From CAYNNQ01 sp964398785 (lineage in GTDB: Bacteria > Desulfobacterota > Desulfovibrionia > Desulfovibrionales > Desulfonatronovibrionaceae), in assembly GCA_964398785.1 (NCBI GenBank), contig CAYNNQ010000008.1:1-64000 (forward strand): a stretch of DNA of 64,000 nt, in the 5' to 3' direction. The first letter of the stretch is position 1; every line of letters starts with the position of its first letter. Shown one piece after another: positions 53,920 through 61,916 of this stretch. A model generated the notes under the pieces. That model did no database searches. It saw only the letters and a program-made list of their open reading frames with translations, and was not told where the DNA came from. Both the position numbers and the translations under genes were made by a program.

Positions 53920-54141
53920 TTAAGCGGATTCCACCCCTTTTATTTCCGGAATCTCCTTGAGAATCAGCCTTTCAATCCCGTTTTTGAGGGTCATCTGGGA
54001 CATGGGGCAACCTTGGCAGGCCCCCTGCAACTTTACCTTGACCACGTTATCCGAAGTTAACTCCACGAACTCTACATCTCCTCCGTCCGCCTGCAATGAG
54101 GGACGGATTTTTTCCAGCACTTCTTTTACTTTTTCCTGCAT
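53920..54141 (-). CDS. NifU-like iron-sulfur scaffold domain protein (Nfu)
   Basis: 73-residue stand-alone NifU C-terminal domain. The CxxC pair in GACQGCPMSQMTLKNGIE would hold a [4Fe-4S] cluster for delivery to apoproteins. LQADGGDVEFVEL at the N-terminus is the family signature. Monocistronic; in anaerobes such short Nfu proteins are usual. Confidence 0.92.
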   Translation of the reverse strand: MQEKVKEVLEKIRPSLQADGGDVEFVELTSDNVVKVKLQGACQGCPMSQMTLKNGIERLILKEIPEIKGVESA

Positions 54142-54320
54142 GGCTGAACTCCTGGTTTAATTCGATTCCCCGGAGGGAAGCTTTTTAATGGCCTATAAAT
54201 AAGGCTCCTCACACAAATCTGTGCAAAATTTTGTTTTTAAAATCTCGCAAAAGATGCTGAACCAACTGAATTTAAAGGATTTTAATAAAATACCTCGAGT
54301 TGACAAATTATTGTCGTTTC

Positions 54321-54438
54321 CTGGATACCTGATCGGGGTCAGGTATGACGAGGGTGGAGGTTCCGAACAATTTGGTTCAGACCTAGAAATACGGGCTATC
54401 CCCCATTCGTCATTACCCGGCTTGACCGGGTAATCCAG
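54321..54438. repeat. Inverted pair of hairpin repeats downstream of the FTR-type gene
   Basis: CTGGATACCTGA..TCAGGTATGACG (54321-54350) and its near reverse complement CGTCATTACCCGG..CCGGGTAATCCAG (54408-54438) face each other over 57 bp. Each half is itself an 8-bp perfect hairpin. Sequences of the general kind CTGGATTnCCnGGnnnAGnCnGG are, from memory, common extragenic palindromes in proteobacteria. It differs from elements A and B. The rest of the 498-bp gap holds a second hairpin and no gene. Confidence 0.6.
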
Positions 54439-54571
54439 TATCTTGATTCAGCAAAAATATAAAATGCTTTGCACAGATTCTTGAGACGAACCATAAATAA
54501 ATATAAGGCGGGGAAGAGATTTTGTCAAAACTGTCTCTAAGGCTCTTATATCCTCCGTAAGTCCCCTGCTT

Positions 54572-54608
54572 CCCTGTCTGCACAGGACTTGCCCCTGTGC
54601 AGACAGGG
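54572..54608. other. Perfect 15-bp hairpin after the FTR-type gene
   Basis: CCCTGTCTGCACAGG and its exact complement (loop ACTTGCC), with an alternative, mutually exclusive pairing CTTGCCCC/GGGGCAAG overlapping it. It lies 32 bp beyond the stop of the FTR-type gene on its downstream side. No T run, so it may stabilise or process the 3' end rather than terminate. Confidence 0.55.
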
Positions 54609-54639
54609 GGCAAGCTCTGTGTAGACGGAGGGAGGGATG

Positions 54640-54996
54640 TCAACTGGGTGCGTTGAGCCCCAGAGCAGTCATTAGTTTCTCCGGAGGTCTCCTTTCCGGG
54701 ACATAGACATGTCCCACGCGGTCCTCGTTCCAGTCCTTTGAGACATACAGCCCGCAGAAACAGCTGCCGTATTCCTTTACATCCGGCTCCCTGTACACGC
54801 AGGGACAGATTATATCCTTGTCTTGTTCATAAATTCCAGAGGCGAGTCTACAGGGGCAGGCCATGTACCCGTAACGTTGTTTGTTTTCCAGCAGGCTCTG
54901 CAACAAAGGCATGGTCATGTCCATATTCCGGTTGAAATAATAACCCTGGGGCTCTTGGATATTTTTCAGTTGCTCGAAAAGTTCTTCAGGTGTCAT
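54640..54996 (-). CDS. Ferredoxin:thioredoxin reductase-type catalytic subunit
   Basis: 118 residues. Six cysteines in three CxC pairs, CPC (47, 49), CPC (64, 66) and CFC (79, 81), match the [4Fe-4S]/redox disulfide active site of FTR beta chains. Spacings between pairs are 14 and 12 residues, unlike the 16 and 8 I recall for plant-type enzymes, and the last pair is CFC rather than CHC. No variable (alpha) chain gene is nearby. The ATG at 54996 overlaps the glutaredoxin stop (ATGA). Likely electron path: ferredoxin to this subunit to the coupled glutaredoxin. Confidence 0.85.
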   Translation of the reverse strand: MTPEELFEQLKNIQEPQGYYFNRNMDMTMPLLQSLLENKQRYGYMACPCRLASGIYEQDKDIICPCVYREPDVKEYGSCFCGLYVSKDWNEDRVGHVYVPERRPPEKLMTALGLNAPS

Positions 54997-55247
54997 TTCC
55001 CGCATGCCTCCAGTATTTCCTCTTCCTTGTATCCGACGACAACAGTGTCCTCATCAACAACCAGTGTGGGAAAGGAAAGATTGGGGTTGTATAATTTGAT
55101 ATCCTCGACTGCCTTCTCCCGGTCCTCGCCCTGCAAAAGATCGACGTGGATGCAGTCATAGTCGATAGCGTGCTTTTCCAGGAATTTTTTTGTGTTCTTG
55201 CAGTGGATGCATGTGCTAAGCGCATAAAGGCGGGGTTTTTGTTCCAT
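54993..55247 (-). CDS. Glutaredoxin-like protein
   Basis: 84 residues, thioredoxin fold. Active-site CIHC gives Cys13 and Cys16; the cis-proline motif is SFPTLVV. ATG at 55247 follows AGGAG; ten upstream in-frame codons lack support. It is translationally coupled to the FTR-type gene, a pairing that suggests it is the reductase's protein substrate rather than a glutathione enzyme. Confidence 0.85.
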   Translation of the reverse strand: MEQKPRLYALSTCIHCKNTKKFLEKHAIDYDCIHVDLLQGEDREKAVEDIKLYNPNLSFPTLVVDEDTVVVGYKEEEILEACGK

Positions 55248-55276
55248 TGTGTTTCTCCTGTGGATTTGTGTAAGCA

Positions 55277-56059
55277 TTATACTTTAAAAAAGTCCTGCAT
55301 CCAGCCCAAGCAGGAACTTAACTGTTCCACAACCCTGGATTCCTCCGTGGGTAGTTCTTCCGGGCCTACCTCCAATGTTATTAGTCCCCGATATTTTCGT
55401 TTATTCAGGGAAAAGAGGAAATTTTCCAAGTCCAATTCCCCGGAACCCGGCCACAGGTGTTCCTGAAGACGGCGGGAATCGGAAAAATGTATGTTGATAA
55501 GCATGTCCTCCGGAGTCTGTTGCAGGCAATGCACTGGGTCCATGCGGCTAACTCCAAGATGGCAGACATCCATGGTCAGATAGGTGTTTCTTTTAGTACA
55601 CATGTTCAAATGGAAAGCCCATGCATTGGGGCCCATTCCTGCGGAATTTTCCTCTACAGGGAGATTTTCCAGGGAAACGGGGATGGAGGAATCCAGGTCA
55701 TTTTGCAGGTTTTTGCTTTTTGTAAACCACCAGAAATGGGGGATCTGTTTTATGTTCAAGGCCGGCGGATGGAGGGTGATATTAACTGGATGTCCTAGTT
55801 TTGCAGCCAGATTCACGGTTTTCTGCCAGGCCCGCAGGTGTCCTCCCCACTTGCCCCAAGACCGGAACGGGGCGTGCAAACTGTATATCTTGGTTTCCCC
55901 GCACTGTTTATCTAAAAAAGCAGTATCCAGAAGCTGCGGGTCACTCAGTATAAGTTCCAATCCATCGAAACCGCTTTTTTGGGCGGCCCTTGCGCAGAAT
56001 TCCAGGCCCGAGGTGAAAAGGGATCCTGAAGAAAGAAGGAAGTAGGGGCGACTAGGCAT
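55277..56059 (-). CDS. TIM-barrel sugar isomerase/endonuclease IV-like protein
   Basis: 260 residues, xylose isomerase-like TIM barrel (AP endonuclease family 2). Visible features: KSGFDGLELI near the start, THPPALN-like ITLHPPALNIK, SLENLPVEE, LTMDVCHLGVSR, NIHFSDSR, and GLITLEVGPEE near the end, with metal-type His/Glu/Asp at strand ends. Substrate unknown. It begins 18 bp after the CBS-ACT gene and precedes glutaredoxin; functional link unclear. Confidence 0.75.
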   Translation of the reverse strand: MPSRPYFLLSSGSLFTSGLEFCARAAQKSGFDGLELILSDPQLLDTAFLDKQCGETKIYSLHAPFRSWGKWGGHLRAWQKTVNLAAKLGHPVNITLHPPALNIKQIPHFWWFTKSKNLQNDLDSSIPVSLENLPVEENSAGMGPNAWAFHLNMCTKRNTYLTMDVCHLGVSRMDPVHCLQQTPEDMLINIHFSDSRRLQEHLWPGSGELDLENFLFSLNKRKYRGLITLEVGPEELPTEESRVVEQLSSCLGWMQDFFKV

Positions 56060-56076
56060 AGGGAATATATACCTCT

Positions 56077-56754
56077 TTAACCGCTGTTGTCCTGGAGATT
56101 ATCCCGGACCCAATAGAGCATTTCGTATTTTTCGTTTAAGTGTTTTCGAAGTTTGTCTTCTTCCGCTCTATCCATATCGTGGATGCGGATAAATACCTGG
56201 CGATAGCCGGGACTGGGATCGTCATATGCGGATTGGATACTTATAATACGTGCCTTAAAATCGCGCAGCTCTTCCAGGATCTGTTTCAGACTCCCGGGCT
56301 GATCGGGAAGATGAAATCCCATCTGGACCCCACCGAGATATATCCCAGAGATCTTTATAAGCACTTTGAAAATATCCGTGTCCGTGACAATACCCACGAC
56401 TTCTTGCTCTTCATTGACCACCGGCATCCCCGCAATCTTTTTTTCCAGCATTTCCACGGCCGCTTTTTCCACGGTGGCATGGACGGAAATAGTGTGCGGA
56501 TTGCGGGTCATTATGTCCTTGATCTTGATTTCCGAAAGGAGGTAGTACAATTCATGCACGTCCAAAGTGGTAGCCTTGGAAGGAGAGGCATCCTTTATAT
56601 CCCGGTCGGAAACTATACCGCAAAGTTTGCCTTTTTCGTCCACTACAGGAAGGCGATGGATCGCGGTGTCTTTAAGCATCTTGGACGCTTTCATCATAGA
56701 AGTATCCTGGTTAACCGTGATCACATCACTTGTCATCCATTTCCTTAAAAGCAT
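56077..56754 (-). CDS. CBS-pair protein with C-terminal ACT domain
   Basis: 225 residues, cytoplasmic. Two CBS domains (about 7-60 and 78-135) should bind adenine nucleotides; an ACT domain (about 145-215, GFHLPDQPGSLKQILEELRDF) suggests amino acid or small-ligand sensing. The stand-alone CBS-ACT layout resembles AcuB-type acetoin/acetate utilisation proteins. AGGAGG precedes ATG at 56754; longer frames upstream enter repeat sequence. The acetate-type symporter operon lies 555 bp away on the same strand, across the repeat. Confidence 0.82.
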   Translation of the reverse strand: MLLRKWMTSDVITVNQDTSMMKASKMLKDTAIHRLPVVDEKGKLCGIVSDRDIKDASPSKATTLDVHELYYLLSEIKIKDIMTRNPHTISVHATVEKAAVEMLEKKIAGMPVVNEEQEVVGIVTDTDIFKVLIKISGIYLGGVQMGFHLPDQPGSLKQILEELRDFKARIISIQSAYDDPSPGYRQVFIRIHDMDRAEEDKLRKHLNEKYEMLYWVRDNLQDNSG

Positions 56755-56897
56755 CTGGTCCTCCTTGCAGGTAAATTGAGGGGGGGGATGACTTGCTCTA
56801 AATATAAAGAAATTACAGTTATATTCCGAAGAGTTACGGCAACCCAGTATGTCAATGTTCGTAGAATAAACATAATCGGCGAACAAGGCAATAGAGA

Positions 56898-57251
56898 AGG
56901 ACTTTGGTTCTCCGATACAGAGAAGCCTGCAAAAAATATATTTTTGCAGGCAGTGTTAAGTTTTAAGTTGAAAGTTTTAAGTAAAATCAAAAAGTTATAA
57001 ATTTTAATCTGTGCGTTTAACTCCAGTATTCGACTTTTTGCAGATGCCTCCGATACAGCGTGTGGATTTTTATATTTTCTCCACCTGATATTTGGGGATG
57101 CTTTTAACGAGAGGCCCATTCGTTTTTTGGGTGCTGGAAGGGGGCAAGTATCCCACTTTGGCGGGGCCTGGAAAACATTGGGCCGGTAGTTTGGCATCAA
57201 AAAAGATCAGGCGGAGAAAATCCACATCAAACGTCGAGGACCCAGGACTTC
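56898..57251 (+). repeat. Element B, copy 9, carrying element A in its left end
   Basis: AGGACTTT (56898-56905) and AGGACTTC (57244-57251), 7 of 8 identical, flank the unit. The first-type left end (GGTTCTCCGATACAG..CGTGTGG) is split by element A; the right end is a clean second-type end, GGCGGAGAAAATCCACATC then AAACGTCGAGGACCC. The interior carries the GGCGGGGCCTGGAAAAC block. It fills most of the 555-bp gap between the CBS-ACT and symporter genes. Confidence 0.82.
56913..57058 (+). repeat. Element A, copy 3, nested in element B copy 9
   Basis: CGATACAG occurs at 56913-56920 and 57051-57058 as a perfect 8-bp duplication of B end sequence. Between them lie 130 bp with the GCCTGCAAAAA/TTTTTGCAGGC hairpin at the left and TTTTTGCAGATGCCTC at the right. 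Removing it restores an uninterrupted first-type B end. Confidence 0.85.
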
Positions 57252-57271
57252 CGGATTATTGTACGGAGATA

Positions 57272-57304
57272 AGCAAAGACCCCGCTTTTAGCGGGGTCTT
57301 TGTG
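57272..57304 (-). terminator. Terminator after the symporter operon
   Basis: The perfect 11-bp stem AAAGACCCCGC/GCGGGGTCTTT with loop TTTTA (57275-57301) lies 8 bp after the symporter stop on the minus strand. The trailing T tract is short. Confidence 0.75.
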
Positions 57305-57309
57305 GTCCA

Positions 57310-58878
57310 TTATTCGGGTCCGTGCAAAGTGGCCATTATTTCGTTTATATCGTTGGGAATGGCCTTTTCTTGCTTCTTGGCGTATTCCAGTTTGGAGAAG
57401 ATGTAAATTGCCGCGAAGGAGAGGATCATTACAAATCCGCCCGGGTTTTTGTATGTGAGGGCCGCCGGCAGATAGGCCTTTCCCAGAATCATGACAAAAG
57501 AACCTATGATACCGGTTAGAAGGCCGGCAAGTGCACCGTTGCGGGTCATTTTGGGCCACCAGATCCCCATGGCCAGTACCGGGAAGAAGGTGGAGGCGGC
57601 AATGGCAAAGGCCAATCCGACCAAAACGGCTATCTGCATGTCCTCCACCACAAATCCCAGAGGTATGCCTATCAGTCCGATGACAATGGAGGATATGCGC
57701 GCAATCCGAACACGGTTCATTTCCGGCATTTCCGGGTTGAATACATTAACCACCAGATCGTGGCCAATAGCTCCGGCGCAGGCGATTATAAGCCCGGCCA
57801 CAGTGGACAGGACCGCGGCAAACGCTCCGGCGACAACAATTCCCAGCAAGATTTGCCCGCCGAAATGCGACCCCCCCACGGGGACGGCCAGGTTTTTCCC
57901 ATTCCGGGCCAGCCATTCGGTCAGATGTGGAGTTACTCCCAGACTATCCGCCTGGAGATAAATATAGCGAACCACATGCCCCACGTAGGGAGACATGATG
58001 TAAAAGAGGCCAATGAGCAGAAGGACAATGATAACGGTGCGTCTGGCCGACTTGCCGTCCGGGGTGGTGTAAAAGCGGACCAGTATATGGGGCAAACCGG
58101 CTGTTCCGAACATAAGGGCCAGCAGAAGGGACAGGGTGTCCTTGAAGTTGGTCAACCAGTATCCGGGTTGGACAAAGGCCGCTCCGGCGAACATTTCGTT
58201 GCTGTTTGGTTCGCTTCCCTGAAAGGTCTGCAGGAAGTTGATTATATCCGTATAGGTGTATCCCTTTATCATATACGGAATAAAGGCCAACAGGAACATG
58301 GCGCCAAACATTACCCAAAACTGGGCCAGCTGGTTTATGGTTGTTCCCTTCATACCGCCTATAGCCACATACACGGTGATGATTATGGCTATGACCACGA
58401 TGGCGGTTTCGTATTGCATGTTCAGCAAAAGGCCCATGACCTTGCCCGCTCCCAAAAGCTGCGGGGCCATATAGAAAAAGGAAATAAAAAGAACGCCTAC
58501 AACCCCCAGGATCCTGGCCCATTTGGAATGGAAGCGGTCCGAGACAAAATCGGGTACAGTGTATTTACCGAATTTGCGCAGGGGGGAGGCCAGAAAAAGG
58601 AGCAGGGCTACGTATCCGACAAAAAAACCGAAAGCGTAGATGATTCCGTCGAATCCCTGCAGGAAAGCTACACCGGCCACACCGAGAAAAGAAGCAGCGC
58701 TTAAATAGTCGCTGGAAATTGCCGAGGCATTAATAAAACTGTTGATTTTGCGTCCGGCCAGATAGTAATCGGCCGAAGTCTTCTGGATGCGGTACATCCA
58801 GGTAGTGACCACGGTAAAAGCGAGCATTATCCCTATTAAAAGCAGGGCGGTAAAGGGTACTTGATATCCGGCTTCCAT
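57310..58878 (-). CDS. Sodium:solute symporter, acetate permease type
   Basis: Integral membrane symporter of the SSS family, 522 residues, about 13 membrane segments. The early segment SADYYLAGRKINSFINASAISSDYLSAASFLG (two motifs in sequence) and the sodium-site region are typical of ActP-like proteins that import acetate or similar monocarboxylates. It begins 3 bp after the small membrane protein gene. The divergent DUF294 gene and the nearby CBS-ACT gene resemble acetate symporter neighbourhoods in other proteobacteria. Substrate is inferred. Confidence 0.88.
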   Translation of the reverse strand: MEAGYQVPFTALLLIGIMLAFTVVTTWMYRIQKTSADYYLAGRKINSFINASAISSDYLSAASFLGVAGVAFLQGFDGIIYAFGFFVGYVALLLFLASPLRKFGKYTVPDFVSDRFHSKWARILGVVGVLFISFFYMAPQLLGAGKVMGLLLNMQYETAIVVIAIIITVYVAIGGMKGTTINQLAQFWVMFGAMFLLAFIPYMIKGYTYTDIINFLQTFQGSEPNSNEMFAGAAFVQPGYWLTNFKDTLSLLLALMFGTAGLPHILVRFYTTPDGKSARRTVIIVLLLIGLFYIMSPYVGHVVRYIYLQADSLGVTPHLTEWLARNGKNLAVPVGGSHFGGQILLGIVVAGAFAAVLSTVAGLIIACAGAIGHDLVVNVFNPEMPEMNRVRIARISSIVIGLIGIPLGFVVEDMQIAVLVGLAFAIAASTFFPVLAMGIWWPKMTRNGALAGLLTGIIGSFVMILGKAYLPAALTYKNPGGFVMILSFAAIYIFSKLEYAKKQEKAIPNDINEIMATLHGPE

Positions 58879-58881
58879 GGC

Positions 58882-59145
58882 TTACTCCGTTTTTTCTTCT
58901 GATTTTAATTTGTCTTCCATGCGGTTGGCCAAGCGGACGTAGATGATGAATACCGCCCAGGTGATCGGATACACAAGTACGGCCACCAGGAAGTAATGCA
59001 GCGGCATCCCCCCGATCTCTTTCCCCACCACCCAGTCCTTGGCCAGGTAAGTAAGGATGTACAAGGCCAGAACAAAAGCAAAATAAGGGATGCCAAAGGC
59101 CAGGGCGAATCTGAATTGTTTTTTTCGCAGTTCCTCTACCGTCAT
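58882..59145 (-). CDS. Small membrane subunit of the symporter (DUF485/DUF4212 type)
   Basis: 87 residues with two membrane segments (about 14-34 and 48-72) and charged ends (KKQFRFAL; NRMEDKLKSEEKTE). Small proteins like this are regularly encoded directly before acetate-type SSS symporters. I cannot separate DUF485 from DUF4212 by eye. First gene of the operon. Confidence 0.8.
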   Translation of the reverse strand: MTVEELRKKQFRFALAFGIPYFAFVLALYILTYLAKDWVVGKEIGGMPLHYFLVAVLVYPITWAVFIIYVRLANRMEDKLKSEEKTE

Positions 59146-59331
59146 TTTAAATCCCCCTTGAGTTGTGTATTGAAATAATCGGGACCTCGTGCCATGATTA
59201 GAAATACTAGCAGGGAAAACAGAGTTGGCCAGTATTTTTTGGTGAACGGCGGGAAAATATTGGTTGTCCCCGCTTAACCATTCATGTTGCCTTTTATCGT
59301 GATATTTGCACAGTTTTTGTGGAGTGGGAAA

Positions 59332-60342
59332 ATGTCCTCTATAGATGCGGAGAAGATATATTCTTTGATTGCCGGGGGAAACACGGAGTCAGTCCGGAGG
59401 TTCCGGCAAGAAATGGTCCAGGATATGATGGACCGGAAAAAGGATGTTGAAGATGTAGTCCGGGCTATTTCCTTTTTTAACAGGAATACGGAAAATGCTG
59501 TTCTGGATTTTTTCCAGCAGGAGTATCCATGGCTGGAAAAATGCACTTTTCTGGAATTTGGTTCCGGGGCCCGGGAGGAGCAGATTCTTACTTCGGATCA
59601 GGACAATGGTTTTTTTTGGCAAGACCCACCGGAGGAATACGAGCTAGAGGAGGTTACCCAGAGAATTGTCCTTACTCTGGACAGTTGCGGTATAAGGCTC
59701 TGTTCAGGAGGGGTTATGGTAAATAACGAGAAGTGGCGGGGGGATTTTCACAAATGGAGAAAGCGGTTGACCAAGTGGCTGTCCACTCCCAAGGAGGAAG
59801 GAGAATGGCAGCTGGGGACTATTGTGGATTTTGCCCCGGTCAGCGGGCCACTGATTTCGGAAGCCGAAGCCCTGAGATCGGAATTGAGACGGCTGATCCG
59901 GGATCAGCCGGTTATACTCAAAAATTTGGGGTTAGAGATATCCGAATTCAAGGCCCCGGTGACTTTCTGGGGAGGATTCGTCCTGGAAAAAGAGGGGGAG
60001 CTTAAGGGGCTTTTGGATGTCAAGCATTCCATTCTGGCCCATATGACCAATGCGGCCAGGTTGCTGTGCCTGAAGCACGATATTGAGGAGGTACACACCC
60101 GGAGACGAATCCACCTTCTGGGAGAAAACAGACACATCCCCGCCAAGATGAGCAGGGACTTGTCTGAATTATGGAAATGGGTGCAGGAAAGGCGGATTCG
60201 AGCCAATCTGAAGGATCCTTCCCGGATCAAGGTGGGTTTGAATCCGTACAAGTTGGACAAGGAAGAGCAAAACGTCCTACGCAAACGTCTGCATTCCCTG
60301 GACAAGTTCATTTTCCTGGTCCGGCGGGGTAGTGGGTTGTGA
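59332..60342 (+). CDS. DUF294-type putative nucleotidyltransferase
   Basis: 336 residues. Residues 77-91 (FGSGAREEQ.. then SDQDNGF) form the nucleotidyltransferase pattern GS, ten residues, DxD with Gly77, Ser78, Asp89 and Asp91, as in GlnD-like DUF294 proteins. The C-terminal half is the helical DUF294-C domain. The cyclic-nucleotide-binding and CBS domains usually found N-terminal in this family are absent; only a short helical leader precedes. ATG at 59332 with GGAGTGGG upstream is preferred to ATG at 59284. Divergent from the symporter operon, so it is a candidate regulator of it. Confidence 0.78.
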   Translation: MSSIDAEKIYSLIAGGNTESVRRFRQEMVQDMMDRKKDVEDVVRAISFFNRNTENAVLDFFQQEYPWLEKCTFLEFGSGAREEQILTSDQDNGFFWQDPPEEYELEEVTQRIVLTLDSCGIRLCSGGVMVNNEKWRGDFHKWRKRLTKWLSTPKEEGEWQLGTIVDFAPVSGPLISEAEALRSELRRLIRDQPVILKNLGLEISEFKAPVTFWGGFVLEKEGELKGLLDVKHSILAHMTNAARLLCLKHDIEEVHTRRRIHLLGENRHIPAKMSRDLSELWKWVQERRIRANLKDPSRIKVGLNPYKLDKEEQNVLRKRLHSLDKFIFLVRRGSGL

Positions 60343-60381
60343 CTTACCATGTCTTGCCGTGTACTGATGTATAGAGGAGCC

Positions 60382-61803
60382 TTAGGGGATGATCCCCTGG
60401 CTGGCTACAAGAAGCCAGTCAAGCATGTTCTGGGGCATAAGGCCCATGTAGAGTATCCCGGCGGCCAAAAGGATCCCGATACATGTTCCGGACACGGAGG
60501 GATGAAATGGGGATCTGCTCTTTTCCTGCACCGTATATGCGTGGCGGACCAGATTCAGGTAATAATAAATGGCGATCGCTGTATTCAGGGCTCCAATAAT
60601 TACTATCCAATGATGTCCCGTATTCCAGGCGGAGGTCATTAGGAACAGTTTGCCTGTGAATCCCCCGGTGGGAGGCAGGCCCACAAGGGCAAAAGCGGCC
60701 ACGGCCAATACCAGGGCCAGCAATGGGGCACGACGGTGCAGGCCGTTCAAATCATCCAGGTAGATGTTTTGCCCCTTTTCGGAAAGACGGGTAATGACCC
60801 AGAATACTGCCAGGTTCATGAGCATGTATACCAGGGAATAAAAGGCGGCTGCGGAAAGTCCGTGCGAGTCTGCGGCAATCAGCCCGAGCATGATGTATCC
60901 GGCGTGGGAAACACTGGAATACCCCAAAAGCCTTTTGACGTCCTTTTGGTTTAGAGCGGCCAGATTGGCTATGGTCATGGACAGTACAGCCAGGACAGCC
61001 AGGAGGATCTTTAGTTGTGTTGCCGGCATGAAGGCCATAAGCCTTATGAGGATGACCACGGCCCCCAGTTTGGGCACGGTGGCCACGAAAGCGGCTGTCT
61101 CATTGCTTGCTCCTTGGTACACATCCGGGCACCAGAAATGGAAAGGGAAAAGGGCGAGTTTATACAAAAAGGAAATGAGAAAGAGACTGAATCCGATGAT
61201 GGCCAATGGCTCGCCCGAAAAGGTCCAGGACATGTGGCGGAGTGTTTGCAGGAAAGTAGTATGTTGCACGGCCAAAATATAGGAAATGCCGTATAATCCC
61301 AAGGCGGTGGCCGCAGCCCCGAAAAGGATATATTTTATGCCCGCTTCTGCGGCGCGCGGTTCTTTCCGGCGCAGGGGGACAAGCACGTACAGGCTGTAGG
61401 ATGCCAGTTCCAGGGCGATAAAGATAGTAAACAGCTCTACCGTACTGGAAAGCAAAACGAGTCCGAAACAGGACAGGGTCATGAACATGAAATAGTCCGC
61501 CCGGTGTACCTTTTCCTCTAGGGTACGGTTGCGCAACGCGTTGGCGCTGCAGATGGCCAGCCCCAAAAAGATGGTGAATTTAAAGAACTGGGACAGTCTG
61601 TCCACCTGAAAGGTGCTATACAGGAAGTGCCCCTGCTGCCCGAAGGTGAAAAGACACAAGAATACGCCCAGAAAGGAGGCGTAAGGAACCCAATTCACAT
61701 TGTCCCTTTGTTTTTGAGAGATGCTTTGCAGAAAAAGGCAGATAACCATCGCCAGCATGTACATCTCCGGGAGGAAGTATTGGATGGAAAAATTGGCGGT
61801 CAT
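60382..61803 (-). CDS. nuoN: NADH-quinone oxidoreductase subunit N homologue
   Basis: Proton-pumping membrane subunit of complex I-type enzyme. 473 residues, about 14 membrane segments. Conserved charged residues occur in the VELFTIFIALELASYSLYVL and LYKLALFPFHFWCPDVYQGA segments (the latter with the broken-helix Lys and His), and AALNQKDVKRLLGYSSVSHAGY. Follows nuoM by 113 bp and ends the operon. Confidence 0.92.
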   Translation of the reverse strand: MTANFSIQYFLPEMYMLAMVICLFLQSISQKQRDNVNWVPYASFLGVFLCLFTFGQQGHFLYSTFQVDRLSQFFKFTIFLGLAICSANALRNRTLEEKVHRADYFMFMTLSCFGLVLLSSTVELFTIFIALELASYSLYVLVPLRRKEPRAAEAGIKYILFGAAATALGLYGISYILAVQHTTFLQTLRHMSWTFSGEPLAIIGFSLFLISFLYKLALFPFHFWCPDVYQGASNETAAFVATVPKLGAVVILIRLMAFMPATQLKILLAVLAVLSMTIANLAALNQKDVKRLLGYSSVSHAGYIMLGLIAADSHGLSAAAFYSLVYMLMNLAVFWVITRLSEKGQNIYLDDLNGLHRRAPLLALVLAVAAFALVGLPPTGGFTGKLFLMTSAWNTGHHWIVIIGALNTAIAIYYYLNLVRHAYTVQEKSRSPFHPSVSGTCIGILLAAGILYMGLMPQNMLDWLLVASQGIIP

Positions 61804-61916
61804 ATCTTATCCGCTGTCCCTTGAGTCTTTATGTTTTCCGGTTGCTTATATTTTTATCTTTAATTTTCCGGAGTCCTTTCCGGAACAAAAGCCCTATTAT
61901 ATTTTTCCTAAATCTT

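Noticed and set aside
56745..57200. 151-aa minus-strand frame across the 57-kb gap
   Set aside because: Made of elements A and B read through; it runs into the CBS-ACT gene start region.
57760..58704. 314-aa plus-strand frame
   Set aside because: Antisense to the symporter gene; low-complexity Gly/Asn/His-rich translation typical of shadows.
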